Shown one piece after another: positions 15,754 to 21,675 of a DNA stretch of 21,675 nt (within the stretch, counting starts at the first letter, position 1; each line of letters starts with the position of its first letter). Both the position numbers and the translations under genes were made by a program. The stretch covers positions 1 to 21,675 of the forward strand of contig JAGQRA010000206.1 of assembly GCA_020425885.1 (NCBI GenBank), read 5' to 3'. The stretch is from Planctomycetota bacterium. Its GTDB lineage: Bacteria; Planctomycetota; UBA1135; UBA2386. Under the pieces are notes generated by a model. The model did no database searches, was not told the origin of the DNA, and worked only from the letters and a program-made list of their open reading frames with translations.

Positions 15754-17847
15754 ATGAACAAGTCAATCTCTCTCTTCTCTCTCGCCCTCACCCTGTCCTT
15801 CTCGCTCGCGGCGCCGGCCATCGCCCAGGACGTCCGCGAGATGACGACCCAGACCGCCTACCGCTGGTACTACGGTGCCTCGGCCACGACGATCAGCAAC
15901 GCGATCAGCAGCGGCTATCGCCCGACCGACATCGAGGTCGAAAGCACCAGCCCGCTGCGCTTCACGACCGCGATGGTGAGCAATACCGGCGCCTACCAGT
16001 CCGGCTACTGGTGGTACTACGGCCTCACGGCGGCGCAGCTGTCGACCAACCTGCAGACCAACAATGCTCGCCTGATCGACCTCGAGGTCTACGAGGACGG
16101 CGGCCAGACCCGGTTCGCCTGCGTCATGGTGCCCAACACCGGCAGCAACGCCAAGGTCTGGTGGTACTACTACGGCGTCACCGGCGCGCAGATCAGCAGC
16201 TACCTCAGCACCAACAACGCCCGCCCGGTCGATCTCGACTCCTACGAGATCAACGGCACGACCTACTACGACGTCGTCATGATCCGCAACACCGGGTCGG
16301 ACTACCGCAACTACGCCTGGTACTACAACGTCTCCTCGGCGACGGTGCAGGCCAGCGTCAACAACGGCCGCCGCGTCTACGACCTCGAGCGCCGGCCGAA
16401 CGGCAACTTCAACGCCATCCTGATCACCGCGAACCCGCAGCCGGGCTGGACCTGGTGGTACGGCCTCGACGCCGCCGGCGTCACCGAGCGGCTCGGCAAC
16501 TGGGGCCACCGCCCGATCGACCTCGAGACCTACTTCGTCAACGGCCAACGTCGCTTCGCGATGGTGACCATCAACAACAGCAACGCCCTGACCACCCAGG
16601 TCGGCAACCTGATGCGGTCGACGACCGACGGCACCGTCGGCTGCCTGCTGCGGCAGATCAATGGCAGCGAGCTCGCGGCGCTGAACGGCAGCCGCCAGTT
16701 CGAGCCGGCGAGCACGATGAAGACGCTGCACAACGTCCACGCCTTCCGCCAGATCCGCAACGGCTTCGCCTCGCTCGGCACCAACGTCACCGTCTTCACC
16801 GACACCAATGGCAGCTGCCCGCTCGACACCACGCCGGTCATCGAGAACATGACGACCGTGCTGCGCAAGATGATGGAGCAGAGCGACAACAACCGCACCC
16901 AGGCCGTGGCCGCGTTCTTCGGCCAGAACAACATCAACGCCACCGCGGCGGCGCTCGGCATGTCGAACACCAGCCTCGACCACCGCATCGGCTGCGCCGG
17001 CCCGGCCATCGCCGACCCCAACGACATCACCCTGCGTGACCTCGCCACGCTGCACACCCAGGTCGCCAACGGCTACCTCGGCAACTTCCGCGACGAGTTC
17101 TACGAGCACATGCTCAACGGCCGCGCCTGGGGCGGCATCGACACGGTCATCGGCCAGGAGGCGGCGTTGCTCGGCGTCTCGGCCGCGGCCCTGACCAGCT
17201 TCCGGGCCCAGTTCGAGCTGGCGCAGAAGGGCGGCAGCTACACCCTGAACGGTGCCGAGCACCGCACCGGCTTCGGCTACGTCAAGGTCCCGTTCCTGGT
17301 CGGCAACGTGCTGACGCCGCGTGAATACGCCGTCGGTGCCTTCGTCAACGGCGCCAGCAACGGCACCAACGCCGGCAACGCCGTGAGCCAGGCGGTCGGC
17401 GAGCTGATGCGGCCGATCATCAACCTGGCGCTGCGCACCTGGAACCTGACCGCGGTCTCGGTCTCGGTCGGCGCCGGTTGCAGTGGGCGCACGCCGCTGA
17501 CCCAGAGCGTCACCGGCATGCCGCGTCTCGGCCAGACGCCGGTCTACGGCGTCAGCAACGCCTTCGCCAACTCGCTCGCGCTGATGACGTTCGGCTTCAA
17601 CGACCAGTATTGGGGCCGCACCGCGCTGCCCGCGGACCTCGCCTTCGCCGGCGCCCCGGGTTGCATGGTCTACAACAACTCGATCAGCAACCAGACCCGG
17701 ATCACCGACGCCCTCGGCCGGGCCCAGTTCGGCTTCGCGATCCCGAACCACTACTCGATGCTGGGCATGGAGTACTTCACGCAGTGGTTCGCGTTCGGCA
17801 GCTCGCTCTTGTCGAGCAACGGCACCCGCAACGTCATCGGCGACTGA
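15754..17847 (+). CDS. Secreted serine hydrolase with BTRD1-like tandem repeats (class A beta-lactamase/PBP-like fold)
   Basis: 697 residues from ATG 15754 (MNKSISLFSLALTLSF, signal peptide ending APAIAQ); an ATG 12 bp upstream is in frame but has a poorer ribosome site. Residues ~33-275 hold five repeats of ~48 residues beginning with aromatic WYYG-type motifs (RWYYGAS, WWYYGLT, YYYGVT, WYYNVS, WWYGLD) and continuing with GYRPTDIEVES-like strands; these resemble bacterial tandem repeat domain 1. The hydrolase domain (~285-560) has STMK (Ser320, Lys323), SDN (377-379), TLRDLATL (~426-433) and KGG (492-494). The glutamate of the class A omega loop is not found where expected (LDHRIGCAGP there), so it is unlikely to be a true beta-lactamase; a peptidase or esterase activity, as in fungal polyglycine hydrolases, is an alternative. 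The C-terminal ~122 residues are the module shared with the RCC1-repeat protein (GAGCSG, TFGFN, APGC, AIPNHYSMLG, NVIGD). Confidence 0.88.
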   Translation: MNKSISLFSLALTLSFSLAAPAIAQDVREMTTQTAYRWYYGASATTISNAISSGYRPTDIEVESTSPLRFTTAMVSNTGAYQSGYWWYYGLTAAQLSTNLQTNNARLIDLEVYEDGGQTRFACVMVPNTGSNAKVWWYYYGVTGAQISSYLSTNNARPVDLDSYEINGTTYYDVVMIRNTGSDYRNYAWYYNVSSATVQASVNNGRRVYDLERRPNGNFNAILITANPQPGWTWWYGLDAAGVTERLGNWGHRPIDLETYFVNGQRRFAMVTINNSNALTTQVGNLMRSTTDGTVGCLLRQINGSELAALNGSRQFEPASTMKTLHNVHAFRQIRNGFASLGTNVTVFTDTNGSCPLDTTPVIENMTTVLRKMMEQSDNNRTQAVAAFFGQNNINATAAALGMSNTSLDHRIGCAGPAIADPNDITLRDLATLHTQVANGYLGNFRDEFYEHMLNGRAWGGIDTVIGQEAALLGVSAAALTSFRAQFELAQKGGSYTLNGAEHRTGFGYVKVPFLVGNVLTPREYAVGAFVNGASNGTNAGNAVSQAVGELMRPIINLALRTWNLTAVSVSVGAGCSGRTPLTQSVTGMPRLGQTPVYGVSNAFANSLALMTFGFNDQYWGRTALPADLAFAGAPGCMVYNNSISNQTRITDALGRAQFGFAIPNHYSMLGMEYFTQWFAFGSSLLSSNGTRNVIGD

Positions 17848-18081
17848 CCGTCACTCCGATCCGGTCACCGCGCCGGCGGCAGCAGTCGAGGCCATGGGCC
17901 CGGCGCTGTCGTCCGGCGCGGTCCCGGTTTTGGTCGGCGGCGCGGAGGGTGAACTCCGGCGCGGTCGGGCGCCGATGAAGGTGGGTGCCGCCGAGGGTCG
18001 CCGGTGCGAACCTTGCCGCCGGATGCACGACGCGGTACCACCGGCTTCTCCGAGAACCTTGCCCGCTACCCAGGCCTCGCG
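17848..18081. other. Intergenic region between hydrolase and pyruvate carboxylase genes
   Basis: No gene is supported. GCGCCGG (17870-17876) and CCGGCGC (17900-17906) could form a 7-bp stem with a 23-nt loop just after the hydrolase stop, a weak terminator candidate. The pyruvate carboxylase frame is open from a GTG at 18004, but those codons do not look like a family N-terminus. Confidence 0.35.
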
Positions 18082-21000
18082 ATGACCATGCAGATCCGTC
18101 CGTTCCACAAGGTCCTGTGCGCCAACCGTGGCGAGATCGCCATCCGCGTGTTCCGGGCCTGCGCCGAGATGGGTCTCCACACCGTGGCGATCTTCAGCGA
18201 GGAGGACGCGACCAACCAGCATCGCTACAAGGCCGACGAGGCCTACCTGGTCGGGCAGGGCAAGGGCGCCGTCGAGGCCTACCTTAGCGGCGACGAGATC
18301 ATCGACATCGCGAAGCGCGCCGGGGTCGACGCCATCCACCCGGGCTACGGTTTCCTGTCCGAGAATCACCAGTTCGCCCTCGCGGTGCGCGCGGCGGGGA
18401 TCGCCTTCATCGGCCCGAAGGCCGAGGTGATCCGCTTCCTCGGCGACAAGGTCGAGGCCCGCAAGGAGGCCGAGCGGCTCGGCATCCCGACGGTGCCCGG
18501 CATCGAGTTGCCGGCCGACGAGGCCGCGGCCAACACGGCGGCGGCGCGCTTCTTCGAAGATCACGGCACCACGATCGTCAAGGCGGCGCACGGTGGCGGT
18601 GGCCGCGGCATGCGCGTCGTCGAGGAAGCGGCCGAGCTGGCCGCCAGCCTGCGCCAGGCCCGGCGCGAATCGCAGGCGGCGTTCGGCAGCCCGGTCGTGT
18701 TCCTCGAGAAGTTCCTGCCGCGCGTGCGCCACATCGAGGTGCAGATCCTCGGCGACGCCCACGGCGACGTCGTCCATCTCCACGAACGCGATTGCTCGGT
18801 GCAGCGTCGTCACCAGAAGGTGGTCGAGATCGCGCCGGCGCCGAACCTCGAACCGGCGGTGCGGGCGGCCCTGTTCGCCGACGCGCTGAAGCTGGCGCGC
18901 GAGGCCGGCTACCACAACGCCGGTACCGTCGAGTTCCTCGTCGCCGACGGCGCCCACTACTTCATCGAGATCAACCCGCGGCTGCAGGTCGAGCACACCA
19001 TCACCGAGCAGGTGACCGGCATCGATCTGGTGCAGGCCCAGCTGCGGGTCGAGCAGGGCTACGCCTTGGGCTCGCCCGAGATCGGCATCATCCAGGACGA
19101 GATCCGGCCGCGCGGCTACGCGATCCAGTGCCGGGTGACGACCGAGGATCCGCAGAACGACTTCCTGCCCGACACCGGGACCATCATGGCCTACCGCTCG
19201 CCGGGCGGTTTCGGGCTCCGACTCGACGGCGGCGACAGCCTGGCCGGCACCAAGGTCACCGGTCACTACGACTCGCTGCTGGTGAAGTGCATCACCTACG
19301 GCGGCACGCTCGAGGCGGCGGCCCAGAAGGGGCGGCGCGCGCTGCGCGAGTTCCGCATCCGCGGCGTCAAGACCAACCTCGCCTTCCTGCGCAACGTGCT
19401 CGCCCACGAGTCGTTCCTGCGCGGCGCGACCTGGACCCGCTTCCTCGACGAGACGCCGGAGCTGTTCGAGATCGAGACCGGCCGCGATCGCGCGACCAAG
19501 CTGCTGACCTACCTCGCCGAGGTCATCGTCAACGGTCACCCGACGATCAAGCCCGAGCAGCGCCTGCGGCCGTCCGCGTTCGTCGAGCCGCGGGTGCCGA
19601 CGGTGAGCGCGGCCCCGCCGCCGCCGGGGTCGGCGCAGATCCTGGCCGAGGGTGGGCCCGCCAAGGTGGTCGAGTGGGTCAAGCGTCAACGCCACCCGCT
19701 GCTGTGCGACACGACGATGCGCGACGCGCATCAGTCGTTGCTGGCGACGCGGGTGCGCACGACGGACATGATGCAGGTCGCGCATGCGACGGCGCATCTG
19801 TGCCACCAGATGTTCTCGCTCGAGACCTGGGGCGGGGCGACCTTCGACGTCGCCTACCGCTTCCTCGACGAGGATCCGTGGGAGCGCCTGCAGCAGCTGG
19901 CCCGGGCGATCCCGAACGTGCTGCACCAGATGCTGCTGCGCGGCGCCAACACCGTCGGCTACACCAGCTACCCGCAGAACGTCGTCGAGGCGTTCATCGA
20001 CGAGGCCGCCGCGGCGGGCATCGGCGTGTTCCGCATCTTCGACAGCCTCAACGACCTCGATTCGATGCAGGTCTCGATCGAGCGGGTGCTGCAGACCGGC
20101 AGGATCGCCGAGGTCGCGGCCTGCTACACGGGCGACATCGACAACCCGGCGCGGACCAAGTACGGCCTCGACTACTACGCCGATCTGGCGCGGCGCATCG
20201 AGGACACCGGGGCCCACATCCTCTGCATCAAGGACATGGCGGGGCTGCTGCGACCGCAGGCGGCCCGGATGTTGATCACGCGATTGCGCGAGGTGACCAC
20301 GCTGCCGATCCACCTGCACACGCACGACACCTCCGGCAACGGCATCGCGACCTACATCGCGGCGATCGAGAGCGGCGTCCACATCGTCGATACGGCGATG
20401 GCGCCGATGGCGGGCCTGACCTCGCAGCCGAGCATGAACGCGCTGATCGCGGCGCTGCGCGGTCACGACAAGGAGACCGGGCTGACCAATCGTGAGATGC
20501 AGCCGCTGGCCGACTACTGGGACGCGGTGCGCGAGTTCTACGCGCCGTTCGAGTGCGGTCTCAAGAGCAGCACCAGCGAGGTCTACTACCACGAGATCCC
20601 CGGCGGCCAATACTCGAACCTGCGACCGCAGGTGGCCTCGCTCGGCCTGCTGGCGCGCTGGCCCGAGGTGCGTCACGCGTTCGCCGTCGTCAACCAGCTC
20701 GTCGGCGACATCCCGAAGGTGACGCCGTCGTCGAAGATGGTCGGCGACTTCGCCGTCTTCCTGGTGCAGAACGATCTGCTCGTCATGCGCGGCGACCTCG
20801 AGACCTCGGTGCGGGCGACCAAGGACAAGGTGCTCACCGAGAGCGCCCGCCTCGACTTCCCGCAGAGCGTCGTGCAGTACTTCCAGGGTTACCTCGGGCA
20901 CCCGCCCGGCGGCTTCCCCGAGGACCTGCGGGCCGCGGTGCTCAAGGGACTGCCGGTGCTCGAAGGGCGACCGAGCGACGGCATGCCCGCCTTCGACTTC

Positions 21001-21585
21001 GCTGCCGGCGAAGAGCACGTGCTGCGGCAGGCGGGGCGTGCGCCCGAGCGGCGCGACGTCGTCAGCCACGCGCTCTACCCGCGGGTGTTCGACGACTACC
21101 TCGCGGTGCGGCGCCGCTGCGGCAACGTCTCGCTGCTGCCGACGCCGATCTACTTCTACGGCATCGAGATCGGCCAGGAGGTCTGGATCGAGATCGAACC
21201 CGGCAAGACGCTCGTGATCTCGCTCGAGGCGGTCGGCGAACCGGACGAGGAGGGTCACGTCACCGTCTACTTCAAGCTCAACGGCCAGAGCAGACACGTC
21301 GCCGTCGTCGATCGCTCGGTCGAGGTCGAGACCGAGGCGCGACGCCGAGCCGATCCGGCGCAGGCCGGCGAGGTCGGCTCGCCGATGCCCGGTCGCGTCG
21401 TAACGTTGCACTGCGGCGAGGGCAACGCGGTCGGCGCCGGCGATCCGCTGGTCACCCTCGAGGCGATGAAGATGGAGACCGTGGTGCGGGCGCCGATCGC
21501 CGGCACGGTGCGCGAACTCTGCACCGACAAGAAGGCGCAGGTGCAGGCGGGCGACCTGCTGGTCGTGCTCGATCCGACGAGTTGA
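18082..21585 (+). CDS. pyc: Pyruvate carboxylase (single-chain, biotin-dependent)
   Basis: 1167 residues, the normal size for the one-chain enzyme, which carboxylates pyruvate to oxaloacetate with ATP and bicarbonate (anaplerosis, gluconeogenesis; cytoplasmic). Biotin carboxylase domain ~1-450: KVLCANRGEIAIRVFRA, AIHPGYGFLSEN, ATP-grasp loop GGGGRGMR (171-178), HERDCSVQRRHQKVVE, EINPRLQVEH (296-305). Carboxyltransferase ~535-810: CDTTMRDAHQS with Asp543, FETWGG-like SLETWGGATFD, Lys717 in IKDMAGLL (the carbamylated metal-site lysine), LHTHDTSGNG. A conserved central domain follows to ~1060, and the biotinyl domain ends the chain with EAMKMET, biotin on Lys1130. I start at ATG 18082 (MTMQIRPFHK), with AGG about 8 nt upstream; ATG 18088 is equally possible. 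The transcript is probably its own unit, since the preceding gene codes for an exported protein. Confidence 0.97.
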   Translation: MTMQIRPFHKVLCANRGEIAIRVFRACAEMGLHTVAIFSEEDATNQHRYKADEAYLVGQGKGAVEAYLSGDEIIDIAKRAGVDAIHPGYGFLSENHQFALAVRAAGIAFIGPKAEVIRFLGDKVEARKEAERLGIPTVPGIELPADEAAANTAAARFFEDHGTTIVKAAHGGGGRGMRVVEEAAELAASLRQARRESQAAFGSPVVFLEKFLPRVRHIEVQILGDAHGDVVHLHERDCSVQRRHQKVVEIAPAPNLEPAVRAALFADALKLAREAGYHNAGTVEFLVADGAHYFIEINPRLQVEHTITEQVTGIDLVQAQLRVEQGYALGSPEIGIIQDEIRPRGYAIQCRVTTEDPQNDFLPDTGTIMAYRSPGGFGLRLDGGDSLAGTKVTGHYDSLLVKCITYGGTLEAAAQKGRRALREFRIRGVKTNLAFLRNVLAHESFLRGATWTRFLDETPELFEIETGRDRATKLLTYLAEVIVNGHPTIKPEQRLRPSAFVEPRVPTVSAAPPPPGSAQILAEGGPAKVVEWVKRQRHPLLCDTTMRDAHQSLLATRVRTTDMMQVAHATAHLCHQMFSLETWGGATFDVAYRFLDEDPWERLQQLARAIPNVLHQMLLRGANTVGYTSYPQNVVEAFIDEAAAAGIGVFRIFDSLNDLDSMQVSIERVLQTGRIAEVAACYTGDIDNPARTKYGLDYYADLARRIEDTGAHILCIKDMAGLLRPQAARMLITRLREVTTLPIHLHTHDTSGNGIATYIAAIESGVHIVDTAMAPMAGLTSQPSMNALIAALRGHDKETGLTNREMQPLADYWDAVREFYAPFECGLKSSTSEVYYHEIPGGQYSNLRPQVASLGLLARWPEVRHAFAVVNQLVGDIPKVTPSSKMVGDFAVFLVQNDLLVMRGDLETSVRATKDKVLTESARLDFPQSVVQYFQGYLGHPPGGFPEDLRAAVLKGLPVLEGRPSDGMPAFDFAAGEEHVLRQAGRAPERRDVVSHALYPRVFDDYLAVRRRCGNVSLLPTPIYFYGIEIGQEVWIEIEPGKTLVISLEAVGEPDEEGHVTVYFKLNGQSRHVAVVDRSVEVETEARRRADPAQAGEVGSPMPGRVVTLHCGEGNAVGAGDPLVTLEAMKMETVVRAPIAGTVRELCTDKKAQVQAGDLLVVLDPTS

Positions 21586-21593
21586 AGCCGGCC

Positions 21594-21620
21594 GCTGCCG
21601 CGCCATCGTGGCGCTGCAGC
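21594..21620. terminator. Probable bidirectional terminator hairpin after pyruvate carboxylase
   Basis: GCTGC (21594-21598) pairs with GCAGC (21616-21620) and, after one mismatch, GCGCCA (21600-21605) pairs with TGGCGC (21609-21614) around a TCG loop. It begins 9 nt after the pyruvate carboxylase stop and lies between it and a probable convergent gene. No T-tract on either strand. Confidence 0.45.
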
Positions 21621-21632
21621 GACGTGCTCACC

Positions 21633-21675
21633 TCACGGTGACTGCGCCCCGATCACCATGCGGGTGTAGCCGGAC
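21633..21675 (-). CDS. Probable C-terminal end of a minus-strand gene (partial)
   Basis: On the minus strand the right edge reads SGYTRMVIGAQSP followed by TGA (21633-21635). Codons mostly end in G or C, as in the real genes here, and the position just beyond a hairpin suits a convergent gene. Only 13 codons are visible, so the product cannot be identified and a chance frame is possible. Confidence 0.35.
   Translation of the reverse strand, partial: SGYTRMVIGAQSP

Noticed and set aside
15763..17751. Minus-strand 662-codon frame opposite the serine hydrolase
   Set aside because: Antisense shadow. Its Val/Ala/Asp/Arg-rich translation has no domain, while the plus strand encodes a signal peptide, repeats and catalytic motifs.
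18004..18081. GTG-initiated 26-residue extension of pyruvate carboxylase
   Set aside because: The added residues do not resemble the family N-terminus, which begins just before KVLCANRGEIA. ATG 18082 or 18088 is better.
17851..21606. Minus-strand frame of 1251 codons opposite pyruvate carboxylase
   Set aside because: It mirrors the coding frame of a complete pyruvate carboxylase, and the stop-free run results from G/C-ending codons. There are no recognisable domains.

Overview
The window is GC-rich, almost fully coding, and shows no rRNA, tRNA, CRISPR, integrase or transposase. It looks like the chromosome of a planctomycete or a close relative. This is an inference from three things: several large secreted proteins carrying a recurrent ~120-residue C- or N-terminal module of a kind I associate with planctomycete secretomes, a eukaryotic-like Ser/Thr kinase paired with a PP2C phosphatase, and the high GC with G/C-ending codons. 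No species can be named from the sequence.

Left part (1-7735), all on the minus strand: the 3'-truncated PLP aminotransferase (class I/II), a secreted VPS62-domain protein, a secreted RCC1-repeat beta-propeller protein of about 13 repeats, and a large secreted protein of unknown function. Two of the three secreted genes have their signal-peptide start in a different frame from the body of the protein. The last one is preceded by seven perfect copies of a heptanucleotide. One copy more would put an ATG with a good ribosome binding site in frame with the 792-codon ORF, which is the layout of a phase-variable (contingency) locus. This is the most interesting signal in the window.

Middle part (7942-15547): a GNAT acetyltransferase-nitrilase fusion enzyme is divergent from a large MscK/YbiO-type mechanosensitive channel. 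The channel gene ends 2 bp from a convergent CorA/ZntB-type metal transporter gene. That gene is divergent, across 45 bp, from a Ser/Thr kinase gene whose stop overlaps the start of a PP2C phosphatase gene (ATGA). Kinase and phosphatase form a reversible phosphorylation module, and the neighbouring transporter or channel are guesses for targets.

Right part (15754-21675): a secreted serine hydrolase with five WYYG-type tandem repeats (BTRD1-like), a penicillin-binding/class A beta-lactamase-like catalytic domain and the shared C-terminal module. It is followed by a complete pyruvate carboxylase (biotin carboxylase, carboxyltransferase and biotinyl domains on one chain). The tail of a minus-strand gene probably enters at the right edge.

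Several very long minus-strand ORFs (for example inside the channel and pyruvate carboxylase genes) are antisense shadows produced by the codon bias and are not annotated.
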